A stretch of 64,000 nt of DNA, from contig NC_133390.1 in assembly GCF_047511655.1 (NCBI RefSeq), positions 163,282,583-163,346,582 of the forward strand. Direction: 5' to 3'. The notes under the pieces are model-generated. The model was not told the origin of the DNA. It did no database searches and was given only the letters and a program-made list of their open reading frames with translations. This document shows, one piece after another, positions 23,690-35,525 of the stretch. The translations under genes were made by a program, and so were the position numbers. Position 1 is the stretch's first letter. Each line of letters begins with the position of its first letter. This DNA is from Castor canadensis (taxonomy: Eukaryota > Chordata > Mammalia > Rodentia > Castoridae).

Positions 23690-24235
23690 CTATATAAGTA
23701 TTAGAGCTGATAACTACATCATTTCCTCAGCACCCTCCCATCCTGTTTAAAACCATCTGGTGATTTCCCATTAGTTTTAGCATAATGAGCAAATTTCTCA
23801 TGGTGCCCTCCAACGTCTTCCACAGCTGACATCTCTAGCCTCTTCTGGAATCACATGCTCCCTTATGTTTTATTCATCAGCTACACTGGCTTTCCTTCCT
23901 GCCTAGCCCCTGGCCCTGGTTCTTGCTCACATTTTTCCTTGGCTTAGAACTCCAGCTTCAATTCTTCCATTCTCTAGATCTCATCTCAATGATTATGATT
24001 CAAGGGAACCCTTGGATTCCCCACCTCCCATGACTAGATGAGTGTCCCTTGTTTAAACTCTCATATACTCTATGTCTCTCCTTTGTAGCACTATGCATCC
24101 TTATAAATGAATTGTGTGGGATAATTTCATTCCTCTTACTCTTTCCCACTAGAAAGTAAGCTGCAGGAGAACAAGGAACACATATTTTTACCTCTAGCAT
24201 TGATACTTTAGCACCCAATTCAGTGTTTTCACTTT
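23690..24235 (+). mobile_element. L2 LINE 3' region, sense
   Basis: L2 3' phrases in order: 'aaccatctggtgatttccca', 'ttagcataatgagcaaattt', 'tggtgccctccaacgtcttc', 'cacatgctcccttatg', 'ccactagaaagtaagctgca' and 'aggagaacaaggaacaca'. Their order and spacing match the sense 3' end of L2. Confidence 0.75.
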
Positions 24236-24294
24236 GTTGTAATAGCTAAAGAAATATTAAGAGAAAGGATAAAAAGGGTGGTAGATGGTATGAA

Positions 24295-24620
24295 AACATA
24301 GCTGCTATTCTCCCTATATCCACACCCTTTGGAATGTAGAATTTTGTCTTTCCAGTCAAGAGATAGAGTCTGTTTCCCAAGCCCACCAGTCTAAGATGGT
24401 TTTGTGATTCCATTTTTTTCTAAGTCTACAGCAGAAGTAACAGCATGCCAGTTCTGTATCTGTGCCTTAAGATGGCCTAGGAAATTGTATTGATATTTCT
24501 TTACCTTGTGACCAAGGACAGCCATAGAAGATGTACAACCACAGAGTGAGGCCCAAGCCAAGGCCCCAGCTGACCTTAGATACCTAAACAAGGTTCAGCT
24601 GACATCAACCAAGCCTGATC
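24295..24620 (+). mobile_element. Ancient LTR-like repeat, family not resolved
   Basis: 'cacaccctttggaatgtaga', 'agaagtaacagcatgccagt' and 'tctgtatctgtgccttaaga' resemble a common mammalian LTR-like repeat. The copy at 45540-46070 appears to be the same family in reverse orientation (see 'attctattggtcaag' there). Confidence 0.45.
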
Positions 24621-25249
24621 CTCAGTATAAGACTTGTTATGCATAAGTTGAAAAAGATTCAATGTTTAACTACAGAAAGAAAAGAATAACAGTTCAGGGA
24701 AATTATTAATCAAAGAGAAGCCCTAGGTTCAAACGACTTGCCAGAAAATGAGTGTTCAAAAGATGGGATGAGTAGCAGCAATGTGGACCCTTCAAGCTGG
24801 GGTTTTAAATGCATAGATAACGTTCCTCTCTAACTGCATTTCCCGACTTCCGTGCTGTTTCAGGAGTTGAGGGATACTGAGCTTCCATTGTAGTTCTAAA
24901 GCTACAAGATCTGGGAGTGAATTCTCCACTCACCAGTGCTTCTGGGACCCAGTAACTGCTTAGATCTGGGCTACTACTCCTCAAGTGGGGCTCAGATTAT
25001 ACCCAGGCTACCCCATAGGGGTCTAATATGAACAATTTCCATGTCTCCAACCTTGTCTTGAACTCATTTTCTTTGGAGCAGACTCTGAATCCATTTGACT
25101 TTTACAGCAGCCTCCACTTGGACTAGAGCTTGACCTTCATTCCCACCAGCTTCTGCATTTATTCTCACTTCAGCCTACACCCCTTTCTATGGTGCTGGGT
25201 ACTAGTACCATCCCAGCTATAAACCCAGACTCTGCTCAAAAGTGGCACT
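24621..25249. other. Single-copy sequence, nothing recognised
   Basis: Mixed composition with no repeat or coding signal. Confidence 0.4.
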
Positions 25250-25576
25250 CATGCTTGCTGGCCTAGCAGCATACATCTGTAATACCGGAGATAGGAGGAT
25301 CCTGCTTAGAACCCAGCCCAGGCTAAAATGTTATGGAGATCCTATCTCAAAGAACAAGCCACTTGTGGTGGCACATCCCAGCTACATAGGAGGCATAGGT
25401 AGCAAGATTGCAGTCCCAGGCCAACCCAGGCAAAAAGCATGAGGCACTATGTAAAAAAACATAAATAAAGCAAAAAGGGCTGGTGGCATGGCTCAAATGG
25501 TAGAGCACTTGCCTAAAAAGCATGAGGCCCCGGCTTCAATCTCCAGTACTCCCCCCACCGCCACACACACACAAAA
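25250..25576 (+). mobile_element. Composite SINE: two B1-like units plus ID tail
   Basis: A first decayed B1-like unit ('cagcatacatctgtaatacc', 'agcccaggctaaaatg') is followed by a second ('gtggtggcacatcccagcta', 'cataggaggcataggtagca'). An ID unit comes next ('gctggtggcatggctcaaat', 'ggtagagcacttgcctaaaa', 'agcatgaggccccgg') and then a C/A-rich tail. The dimeric head distinguishes it from the other composites. Confidence 0.8.
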
Positions 25577-26004
25577 TAGATTGGCATGCATGAATCACAA
25601 TGTTAGACCCAATTACTCTACAATGGGCACAGTTGTTGAGGTTTTCCTTGTCACCCTTTAGAGTTCATCTGTGTATCCAGTCTGTTCCTAAACCTTATAT
25701 CTGATAAGCACTCTCTCTGAACTCAGTATTGTCATTATAATTACTTCCTGCCAGGTTTGTTGCTCTGAAGGAGATTGGAGTAAGAGTCTCCAGACCCAAC
25801 TTTTCAGAGTCCTGCAGCTATGCCAAATTCTACTAAAAAAAACTTGCAAACTATGTAAAATCCTGTATTCTACATGAATCTCAATTATTATTTAATTTAA
25901 ACCTTTCTCTTCGCATCAGGTTGTTTTGATCTAAGTAGTAGCAATGCAAGCTAAGGTTTCCAAAAACTGGCTTCACCAATGTAAAAAAAGGTAAGCAAAT
26001 AATA
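25577..26004. other. Single-copy sequence, nothing recognised
   Basis: No gene or repeat seen. Confidence 0.4.
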
Positions 26005-26200
26005 TTAGCAAATTAGAATTTCTCTGTGCCAGGCTGCATTCTAAGGGTTCAATTCCACTCAGTTATTCTTGTGACAAAACCATGACATGAGTGCTGTGAT
26101 TAGCCTCATGTTACAGAGGAGAAAAGCAAGAGCAAGGCAGAGAGGCTAAGGAGCTTGCCCAAGGTCACAAAGCTGACAAATAGAGGTAAGAAGTAATTCC
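26005..26200 (-). mobile_element. MIR SINE, antisense
   Basis: 'ctgtgccaggctgcattcta', 'tagcctcatgttacagagga', 'ggcagagaggctaaggagct' and 'tgcccaaggtcacaaagctg' are classic MIR reverse-complement phrases. Confidence 0.85.
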
Positions 26201-26777
26201 CAAACATCTAGTTTGGTGGTCCACTCGCAGAGCCCCTACACTTCTTTGTGTCAATGCCCCAGTCCTTGCTTCCCTGATACTGAGGACACAAATTGCAGCT
26301 GGTTTCTAGGCAGGCTCTACCTGTAAGACAGAACCTCCCATCTCTGCTGCACATGAACCTGGATTTTCCAACTGTACTTGGCTCTAGCTCCCTGGAGAGT
26401 TTGTAGCAAATTGGGAAGGCTAGAACTGTCTCTTGCCCACTCCTACTAATTAAACTCCTCTAACTGACACTTTTTGGCTGGTTCCAAGAGGATATTATTT
26501 TTAGCTTGTGAGGGTTAAAGGAGAAGGGAAGTGTGCCAGATTCAGGTTGTTAGGGAGAAAGAGAAAGGAGCTAAGAAAGATGCATCATGATTAGGACTTC
26601 ATTTAATAATAAGATGGGGAAAATTTGGAATCTGTACCTGTTTCAAAGGTTATAAAAGAAGATTCCTAAACTCTGTCAACCCCCTTAATAGCTCTGCCAC
26701 ATTAAAATGGGTGGAATATTTCTCCACTCACACAGTCCCAATGCAACTATAGATATTAGAAGGATCCAGAAGGAGGT
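26201..26777. other. Single-copy sequence, nothing recognised
   Basis: No gene or repeat seen. Confidence 0.4.
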
Positions 26778-26826
26778 TTATTATTATTATTGTTATTATT
26801 ATTATTATCATCATTATTATTACTCA
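26778..26826. repeat. (ATT)n microsatellite
   Basis: TTA/ATT trinucleotide run with G and C interruptions. Confidence 0.95.
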
Positions 26827-27669
26827 TTACTTGAATGGAAGAAGTGTGATGCTTTGTAAGCTAGGATGGTAGTAGCTTTCCATCTTCTCTACCCTTTTTA
26901 CTTCCACAGTTCTTTGAAAGCCCCACCCTGGCCAGTCCTCAGGGTAATAAATGATGTACTAAAGTGACCCTGATTAGAGAGCTAAGAAGTGGGTCTTCAG
27001 GGCTCCTGTTGATAAAGGCCAGAGTAGACCCTGCTTAGGCTCACCAATTGATAAACCCAGGCTGGCATGGACGTGGGAGCTCATCTGAGATGTGCAGTCT
27101 GTGATCCTGCCTCCCAGGGACCCATCCATCTATGCTGGTTTCACTTTTTTGCCTGCTGTCTCTTTCTTTCTTCAGCTCCTCCTTCTTAACTTCTGTTTCA
27201 CTGATTAAAGATGCAAGATCCCTAGCTATTTACCAGCAGTTCTGTAAGCTGTCGAAGCCCAGGCAGCTAGGCCCTGTTAAGCTGAGGCATAAAACCTTGC
27301 AGCTCTGTGATACAAACCATGAAACCCTTAAGACTCAATTCACAGGGAATAGAACCTTTTTTTTTTTTTTTTTGCCCAGGCACTTCATGTGATTAATAGA
27401 TGTCATTGTTTAGTCTGACAGCAAAGGCTCCATTTTAAAACAAGCTAACAGTTTCGCTCTTGGACTGAGTAGGAAGAGAAAATACTCATGACACTCAAAA
27501 GATCATTTTTCTCAGGGCTCACTGCATTGCCATTTTTAAAGAACATGCTGATGGAATTTTGAGCACATGCAATACGCATATAAGGTAGAATTGAATTAAT
27601 CTATGAGTCTTGAAAGGCAGCTTTTGTAAGGGTGATGGGTGATTAAGTGTGCTAATTGAGAATGGGTAA
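26827..27669. other. Single-copy sequence with a T17-type run
   Basis: No gene supported. The 86-codon frame 27132-27392 runs into a poly(T) run at about 27357-27373 and is not credible. Confidence 0.45.
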
Positions 27670-27875
27670 GGGATAAACCTGGCTTTGAGTCTCAAGTCAC
27701 ACACTTACTACCTAAAGGACCTTAGGCAAGTCATGTCCCCCTTTGAGACATAGCTCCATCACTGTAAAATGGTTTGCTGGCAGTTACTTCATAGGTTGTG
27801 TGCAGGAAGCCATGATAAGATGTACTGCAGCTCTCAGCACCACGCCTGGTACAGAACAAGTCCTCCCCTTGCAGT
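27670..27875 (+). mobile_element. MIR SINE
   Basis: 'cctggctttgagtctcaagt', 'taaaggaccttaggcaagtc', 'cactgtaaaatggtttgctg' and 'gcaccacgcctggtacagaa' follow MIR in sense. Confidence 0.8.
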
Positions 27876-28307
27876 CGCTATTGCTCTTAGGTCATCCATG
27901 AACAGGAAAAGCAGGGAGAGGCCAGGAGCAAGACCAAACCCACAGCATCATTTTTGGCGTGAGGTAGGCTTTACTTTTCAAAACTCAATAACCTCTGGCT
28001 TCTAATACTCCATGATGACAGAACATGTTAAGAAGTGTCATTGGTTCAGAGAAATTGCCCATTGTTGATATCTAACCCCTCCTTCAGTGAGCATTGGCTA
28101 TAATACAGGGTCTTCTCCCTAAAAGTAAATAATGAATTCATTGAGGAGACAATTTATAAGGACTATAATAAATTGGGTTTTAATAGTGGGAGATTGGTTA
28201 GCAAGTAATGTGTTTTATAGTAAATTAAGTAATAGTTTTATTAATCCATGTCTCCCAAAGGAATGGGGAAAATACTTTGGCTTGAACAATAATATTAAAT
28301 AAAATAT
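27876..28307. other. Single-copy sequence, nothing recognised
   Basis: No gene or repeat seen. Confidence 0.4.
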
Positions 28308-28552
28308 CCAGTGGTTCTCAACATGGAGGAATTTTGCCCACCCACCCATCCCCCAAGGACATCGACAATATTTGGACATTTTTGGTTGTCACAACCAGGG
28401 TGAGGAGAGTTGTTTAGTGGTACCTACCCAGCAGAAGCCAGGAACTCTGCTAAACAGTCCATAAGTGGATGGTTTATCCCTCACAACAAACTCTTCCCAC
28501 CCTGAGTGAGTGTCACAATTGCTGAGGTTGGTCTACTCAAACTTTCTGGGGT
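28308..28552 (+). mobile_element. hAT-type nonautonomous DNA transposon fossil
   Basis: Begins with cagtggttctcaac, a Charlie-type terminal repeat, followed by 'ggacatcgacaatatttgga', 'catttttggttgtcacaacc', 'ctctgctaaacagtcc' and 'caattgctgaggttg'. A more diverged copy of the same family lies at 34090-34310. Confidence 0.75.
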
Positions 28553-30595
28553 CATGGGAGGATCCTAAATATTGCAGCTGAGAATTAAATCTTCCCTTAT
28601 TGTGTGAGGAAATTCAACTAACATTTACATTGCTGGCATTGAATTGAAGCAAATTTCACTTAATAACTCAGTTGAGAATTATTTGTAAACAGTATAGTGC
28701 TCAATTCATTACAGTTTTTATAATTAAAAAGCATTTTTCCAAACATGAATTACAATGGTCTTCTGAACTAACATTGTTCCAAAGGCTGCTGGAGGTGGCC
28801 TTAGTGATTCAGTCTTTTGAGAAGGAGTAAGAATCAGAGGATGAGCTAATGCTAGCCCCACTATTTATGATGAAACTTGTTCCCAACAACCCCTTCCCTT
28901 GTGCCTCCTAAAAAAGAAGAGAAAAAAAGAACAGAATGAAAAAGGAAAGAAAGGAAAAGAAACATCATGAAAATTTCACTTGTTTTAAATCCAGTGTAAA
29001 GATTTTCCTCCCCTAAACTCAGGCTGAACATGGTTCCTAATGCAAGGATAGGATTTCCCTAATGACTGCCAAAGTGGAAATCAAAACATTCAAAAGTACA
29101 AGGAACAAGGTATAGATCCCAGTCATTGTTTAGTTTTCTGTGCCTTTCATGCCCACAGAATACGGCTTTGCCCATCTGAGAAAGTCATTAGTGAGAGAAG
29201 AGACATTATAAGCACTCCTTGAAAATGGGACATGTTTGCTGTTTTTGGAAAATACTGGCTTGGAAGAGATCAAATTCAGTAGAGGGCAAAGCTATCAAAG
29301 TAAAATCACATGACCCTTTGAATTCAAAAGCTATTGGTTAGAACTTGGCACTGTCCCTACCTTAGGCCCACCTTTATTCCCATGGGTCAACCGGTCATAT
29401 CATAGCCTTGGGAGGCTTGGAGAGGGCCTGAGCAAAACTGATCATTAAGTGTGTGGATTATAAGCCAGGAGCTGTGCAGGATGCTGTAGAAACATTAGCT
29501 GCTCCAGAGGAATTCAGAAACTGCAACCAGGGTAGTGTTTAAAAAAGAAAAAGGTTGGATAGATTCTTGTTTAAACACACATTAGCCCAAATTTGGATTA
29601 ATAACATACTTTAAAAAATGTCAATGCATTCATGGAGTTACTGTCTTATTTACATATTATCCTTCAGCCTGCTTCCTGCTTCACAAGGCTGTGACTTCCT
29701 TGTAGCAAAGCCCCTCAAAGGCCAACAATTTATCTGCATCTATTTGTCCTCATATCTAACAGAATACATGACTTATGGTGGATCCTCATAGATTTCTGAT
29801 GAATTACTACTTTTTAATCCCAACACGGGTGGATGTTGTACATGATCCCTGGAATACAGAAGAAATGCTAATGTACAATATGTTTCAATTTAACTTTGCA
29901 ACAATACAACAGGACTAACAACAATTCTACCATATAGTGAGTGCTGAAATGGAAATGAACTAGCTTCAGACACAGTGTCTTAGTGTGGTACTTGGTGAAT
30001 AGTGAGGGCTTCGTGTTTACTAGTATGTCATTGGTGCAGGGAAGGCCTCTTAAAATGCAGAAGCTATATATTTGCACAGGAATCAAGCCAAAATTTGCTG
30101 ACAGTGTCTCTGCTCTGACAACCACTCTGAACTGCAGTGTGACATCCATGGTGAAGCCCTGCACTTCCCCGAGCTGTGCATGGTCCTTGGACATGAGAGA
30201 CAGATTAGTACCTTGTCTTAGAGGAGACCTGTAGGATGTGGACAACTGAACCCTCTTAAATATAGTTGCATGGTAAACAGCCTATAATGGAGGGGTGGAA
30301 CGCCTCCATTATAGCAACAGTGAACTTTGGAAAAATAACTTCACTTTTCAAATGGGGAGAAGCACGAATACATGACTTGCCAACCTTCTATGACTAACTG
30401 AGGGACATCTGTGCTTTGCTTCCAAGTTCCCAAAGGTATAGCCTTCTTTGACTTTTGCTTCTTCTACTCTTCTTTTCATTTTGGTTGAGCATTTATCATG
30501 TTACTGGGTTATTTCCTGGGGAAAGACATCACCACTACCTTGGAGGAACAATCTAGGGAAGACAGATATCACTTACTGGTACTGTGTGATAATGG
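28553..30595. other. Mostly single-copy sequence, no gene supported
   Basis: Contains an A/G-rich stretch at 28905-28965. The sense/antisense frame pair at 29868-30245 (125 and 83 codons) has no recognisable domain. Confidence 0.45.
30282..30314. other. Perfect 12-bp inverted repeat with 9-nt loop
   Basis: ctataatggagg at 30282-30293 is the exact reverse complement of cctccattatag at 30303-30314. It is not obviously part of a mobile element. There is no T-run after it, so a terminator role is not suggested. Confidence 0.85.
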
Positions 30596-30690
30596 CAAAA
30601 AATAATAATAATGACAATAATAGCTAACATTTATTGAATCTCTACCATGTGCCAGGCATTTTGGAAGGTGTTTAGAGCTTAGAATGACCC
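30596..30690 (-). mobile_element. MIR 3' fragment, antisense
   Basis: 'taacatttattgaatctcta', 'ccatgtgccaggcatttt' and 'ggaaggtgtttagagctta' match the reverse complement of the MIR 3' end, preceded by an AAT-rich run. Confidence 0.75.
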
Positions 30691-30944
30691 ATTGTGGTTG
30701 GGTGTCTAGAAACAAAGTCATACCTCTACTTAACCAATGGTTCTTTCCCAGGTCAGAGTCCACATCTCCTTATTCTAGTCCCATATGGAAACTGGAAGTA
30801 GATTTAGTACCAAAAATATAGCATTTTACTAAGAACTTTTTCCTATGGAATCTATTTCAAATAAACCCCTTGACTCATAAAGACTTGGTAATACAGCAAG
30901 AATGAAAAGGTCGATCTAACCCTCATAACTTGAATATCAAGCAC

Positions 30945-31520
30945 ATACATCATTGTACACTCAAGATTTCCTGAGCATGTACTATGTGTTGGATACTGGT
31001 CCAGCCCAAGACTTATACAAATTATGGCATTCAGTAAAACAGACAGAGGAAGAAAAAAAAATAAGATTATTTCAGGCAATGATAAATCCAAGAAAGAAAA
31101 TAAAACAAGGCCATGTGAGTGAAAGTGCAGGGAGCCAGTAGAGGGGGAGACAGAGCCAACTGAAAAGGGATGATAGGAAGAGGCCCCATCGGGGAGCTAA
31201 TACTCAAGTAGAAGGAGCCAACTTTGTCCAGATCAAGTGGAAGATGGTTCCAGGAGGAAGGATGGGTAAAAACAGAGGCCCAGAAGCAGAAGAGCTTGAG
31301 CGTTTAAGAAACAAAAAGGCCAGTGTGGTTCAAGTGTGTTATAAGGGGAGAGTAGCAGAGAATGAGGACACAAAGGGCCAATAGGGAAGCAATCACAGGA
31401 CCTTTGGGGCCATATTAAGGAGCTTGAAAAAGTCATTGCATAGTCTAAACAAGGAAGGTAATGTGACTTTACTTACATCTTAAAGAGATCATTCAGGATG
31501 CCATGTGACTGCTTTCCCAG
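30945..31520 (-). mobile_element. L2 LINE 3' region, antisense
   Basis: 'ctgagcatgtactatgtgtt', 'ggcattcagtaaaacagaca', 'gagggggagacagagcc', 'aaaggccagtgtggttcaag', 'ggccatattaaggagcttga' and 'gatcattcaggatg' follow the reverse complement of the L2 3' end over about 575 bp. Confidence 0.7.
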
Positions 31521-32529
31521 AAGGACAAATAAAGTTACCCTTCCTCATTCTAAGGATCACCCTTTATTTAATTACTTCACAAATACTGATTGTAGCTGAT
31601 TTTGTGGCTGATTCAATTACTTCAAAAACACTGATTTTTGCCAAAACCTGAGTTTGCAATGGTGAATAAAATAGTCAGAGTTCCTGTGGGTCAATAGATT
31701 AGAGTCCCCCAGGGTTTACAATTCCACAAGTGGATAACTCATTATTGGGTCCCTCCATGGCAATGATGGTGCATGCGGGGATGGTGATCAGTGGCCACTG
31801 AAGACATGGCCATGGCACTGAGCCCAAGGACAGAATGGTAGAGGCTTTGGAGAAGAAGCAACTTCTCCCACTGAGATTCAATGGTTACCAGGAGTTATTG
31901 GCATGTAAAAAGGAAGTCAGGGCAGAGGAAATAAGGGGAAGGAAGGGGGAGGTATTTTAATGGGGACAGGGACCTTCAGGGCAGGAGCAGAGGTTAGGAG
32001 AGGCCAAAGAAAGGCTGAAGAGGGAGGCTGGCCACATCTGGAGGGTGCCGAGAGCCAGAGATGGCAGATTACCACAGAGAGTTCAGGCACACCACACAGA
32101 AGGTAACATCAAAGGGTTTCTGTGGCTGTCTGGTTATTTTAGCATTTAAGGTGTTGGTCCCCCAGCTGCAGCCTCTGCCCACCTTTGTGCACTGTTCTCC
32201 GTATCCCTGACTGTTGTGGGAAAGCCACTCCAGCTTCTCAGGAGCCTGTAGGAAGTTAGCTCTGTGAGGCTGGACTGAGGTAGCTTATGTCCACAGCATA
32301 AAGAAGGAAGGAGCCAGCTTCTTTTCCCTTAAGAAGCAGGACTCTGTACTAAATACATGAGACAAGAGGCTGTAGCCTAGTGATCAAGGCACCATCAGTG
32401 AACTCAGAACCAAGAGGAGGCAGAGTTAAGACTACAGAGAATGAATGTTTCAAAAGAGAGCAAGGGCATATACTCTTTCCAAATCTACACAGCTTTCACC
32501 ATGAGTCAAAGTAGCAGTGGACAGACTGA
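31521..32529. other. Single-copy sequence with a small tandem duplication
   Basis: A 24-bp unit beginning aattacttca occurs at 31570-31593 and 31615-31638, 21 of 24 bases identical. Purine-rich at 31900-32060. No gene recognised. Confidence 0.5.
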
Positions 32530-32768
32530 TGCAACCAGCTTCAGAACTATTTGGCACAAGTTCAAGTCCAGATGCTGCCACCGCCCAGCTCTATGACATT
32601 GGCTAAATTACTTAACCTCTCTCTGTCTCTCAGTTCCCTCATCTGTAAATTGGAGCCAAAATTGGCATCTAGTATGAGCTTTTAGGAGGATTCAGGAAGT
32701 TAATAACTGCAAGAACCTTATAAGCCAGTTCAGATATATGATGTGTTCATTAAATGTCAATCTGTAGG
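32530..32768 (+). mobile_element. MIR SINE, near full length
   Basis: 'ggcacaagttcaagtccaga', 'tgctgccaccgcccagctct', 'atgacattggctaaattact', 'taacctctctctgtctctca', 'gttccctcatctgtaaattg' and 'tgttcattaaatgtcaa' give the whole MIR layout. Confidence 0.9.
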
Positions 32769-32808
32769 GATTAAGAAGTGGATAAACATAGGCACAGGCC
32801 TACCCAGA

Positions 32809-32810
32809 AG

Positions 32811-32873
<63 letters not shown>
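32809..32873. repeat. (GA)n microsatellite
   Basis: About 32 GA units with one AAG interruption. Confidence 0.97.
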
Positions 32874-32875
<2 letters not shown>

Positions 32876-32930
32876 CATTTATTGATCACCTATTATATGC
32901 TAAGTATTTTTGTATGTGTTAGCTGTAGAG
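32874..32930 (-). mobile_element. MIR or L2 3' end fragment, antisense
   Basis: 'catttattgatcacctatta' and 'tatgctaagtatttt' resemble the reverse complement of the end shared by MIR and L2. Confidence 0.5.
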
Positions 32931-33289
32931 TCATCCAAATGTGCTTTTTATTTTTGAGGTCTGATAAGGCAAGGAGATTTTCTCCTAAATATAATAGAGA
33001 CAAAAATTCTACACTAGAGGCACACAAGTAAAGATTATAGTGTAAAGATGAAGCTATAAATCATTTTGATGGGGGAGGGGAGGGATGAAGTGTGGAAACC
33101 TACCAAGATTACAGTAGAACAAAGTTTGCTTCTAGTTGGACAGTTGCTCTCTTTAGTCATTCTGTCCTAATTTCTCCTAGCTTCACCCTCCCTCTTTCCT
33201 GGTACAGATTGTGACTGTTATCTGAAGTTACATTTACATTTCCTCTTGTGGCTGGAGTCAAGGGATCCCAGCATGGATTTTAGCCCGAC
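32931..33289. other. Unassigned sequence
   Basis: Nothing recognised. Confidence 0.35.
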
Positions 33290-33500
33290 AGGACAGAGCA
33301 CTGAGCAGAAAGAGCACAGGCAGTGGGGGTCCAAGACCCACCTTCCAGCAATATGGTTTAGACACTCACAGCCTCTTTATCTTGTTCCTTGTCTATACAG
33401 CAGAGAGCACAACCATCAACCATATCTGTCTTGTATTACTGTTAAGAAAATTAATGTTACATGCAATGAATTAATGGTATGTACTAGCACCCAGTAATGT
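33290..33500 (+). mobile_element. MIR SINE
   Basis: 'gcagaaagagcacaggcagt', 'gggggtccaagacccacctt', 'cacagcctctttatcttgtt', 'aaaattaatgttacatgcaa' and 'actagcacccagtaatg' fit a diverged sense MIR. Confidence 0.65.
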
Positions 33501-34089
33501 CATATCCCTTTCTCATTGACTTTTTTCCTAATCAAAGTCCAGAAGTACAGTAGGTATTAAACATGGTGTTAACCATGCTAGTAACCACACCTAAACAAAG
33601 AATTTCCAGGGAGCTATGTCATATGATTCTATCCTGCCCAATGGAACCAGCAGTGTGCATCTGCTCCAGAGGCAACCAAGTCTTGCTCTGGCTCAGGATC
33701 TCTAAGAAACTAGGTGCAAGAAACCTCATATGATTCTTCCTGTTATAAAGTGGAATTGCAAAAATGGATGAGCAGCAGAAAGCATGTGAGAGTCAAAGCC
33801 GTGGTTAAAAGGAATTATAAAGCAGTGAACAGTGAGGCCAATGAGGAAGTAGGAGAGAACCAAGCAGACAGGGAGTGAGCAGACTTCAGAAAAGGCCCAG
33901 AAGGGAGGATCAGCAACCTCTTGCCCCTGTCATCAACACTGGACCCCACAAAGCACTTGCAAGGCAGAAGTCATGAAGCCTAATTCCAACACAGCCCCTG
34001 CCCTTCTGGAGGCCTGGTCATCCACAGTACCCTGGAGTCTGTGAGCCCCAGCCACACTAAGATACCTGGTTCAAACAATTGCAGCCTTA
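33501..34089. other. Single-copy sequence, nothing recognised
   Basis: No gene or repeat seen. Confidence 0.4.
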
Positions 34090-34312
34090 GAGCAGTGGCT
34101 CTCAGTCAGGGGTGGCTTTACTCCAAGGGGATATTTAGCAATGTCTGGAAAGAGTTTGGGCTATCTGAACTAGTCGGGAAGATGTTCTGACATCCCTTGC
34201 ATAGAGGCATAGATGCTGCTAAACATCCTTCCATGAACTGGATGAAATCTCCCCAAAAAAGATCTATTCAGCCCAAAGTGTGAGCAATGATGAGAATGAA
34301 AGACCTTTCCTT
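34090..34312 (+). mobile_element. hAT-type DNA transposon fossil, same family as 28308-28552
   Basis: Starts near 'gagcagtggctctcagtcag'. It shares 'ttagcaatgtctggaaa' and 'agatgctgctaaacatcc' and has 'ttcagcccaaagtgtgagca' near its end, the same order as the other copy. Confidence 0.7.
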
Positions 34313-34774
34313 GCACTCAACTCCACTTTAGTGGAAGAAACTGCAGCCTCTCTCTGGCTCTCAAAACCTAAGGAGTCTAAGAAATGCAATGTTTTCTCAC
34401 TCCTGCCATGTGATTAGTTCTTGGCAGGACTTTTGGGAATGATAGGTTTGCATCCTTCTCTAGGGTCATTGTTTAGACCTGGTGCAGAGCATCATTCTAT
34501 TTGAAGTTAGGTTTTAACCCATAGATTAAATCACATCGAAAACAGAATCCTTGAAATCATTCCAGTCACACTTTGGATATGCAATGTGCACGGCTTATGT
34601 TGGAGCAAAAGTCTGGGTTTGTGCTGGTTTTCATGTTTAAAAATTCAAAGTTTAAAGTGCTGTGCACCTATCAGTATATTAAGAAATTTCACATGACAAA
34701 CTGTACTTGGATACTTTGGACTCTCTGTTGCACGGGCCACTGAATGCAAGGACTAGGGAAATTGCTATATGAAC
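34313..34774. other. Single-copy sequence, nothing recognised
   Basis: No gene or repeat seen. Confidence 0.4.
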
Positions 34775-34897
34775 TATTTTTTAATCCTATTTCCACACAT
34801 GAAAAATGGAGATAATAGTTATCCGTACTGCAAAAAGCATGGTGTAGATTAAGTGACTTGGGGTGCAAGAATATGCTCTGGGTGCTAATAATTGCTA
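34775..34897 (+). mobile_element. MIR fragment
   Basis: 'aatcctatttccacacatga', 'aaaatggagataatagttat', 'gattaagtgacttgg' and 'ctgggtgctaataattg' fit the second half of MIR in sense. Confidence 0.7.
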
Positions 34898-35344
34898 GTT
34901 GGCTATGTACCATCTGCAGATACCAAGACTAGTACCTCTACGATCCAGAGCACAGTCTTTCAGATCCAGAGTGATCTCAAGGAGAAATAAGACAGGCATA
35001 ACTTTGGCATCCTATTCTAGGGAATCCCTGCAGTTCTTCAAAAAGACTCTGGGAAAGTTAGCCAAAGTGAAGCTTCTCACATCCAGAAGGAAAGGGTGAT
35101 GAAAAAAGAAGAATATTTTTGTGAGACTGATGTGTCTGTGGGATAAAAACTCCAACAAGAAAACAGGAGAGAATTAAAGATTCAAAGGAGGGAGATAGAG
35201 AGAATCACACCACAGGATTTTTATCACAGAATGGAACTATGGGTGATGAATCTGAATGAATTTTTTTAAACTGAAGCATAAAGATCAGGAAACAGTGAGG
35301 AGATAAACTTCTAAACAAAATAATAACAATGAAAATTACAATTA
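34898..35344. other. Single-copy sequence, nothing recognised
   Basis: No gene or repeat seen. A 66-codon open frame has no domain. Confidence 0.4.
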
Positions 35345-35525
35345 TCTTCAGCTATTATTTACTCAGTGCCCATAAGGGTCCAGGAACCAGATTGATTGTT
35401 TTGCATTTATTATCTCATTTAATACTAAGAATATTAGGGGCTCTATTTTCAAATTTAAGGGATCTCATGATCAGTTAGCTATGGAGGTAGGGCACAGAGC
35501 CAAGCATTTTCAGTCCAATTTTTTT
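35345..35525 (-). mobile_element. MIR SINE, antisense
   Basis: 'ctattatttactcagtgccc', 'tttattatctcatttaatac', 'tctattttcaaatttaaggg' and 'ggtagggcacagagccaagc' follow the MIR reverse complement. Confidence 0.75.

Noticed and set aside
29868-30245. 125-codon minus-strand frame opposite an 83-codon plus-strand frame
   Set aside because: Neither has a recognisable domain, signal or codon pattern. Chance frames of this size are expected in 64 kb.
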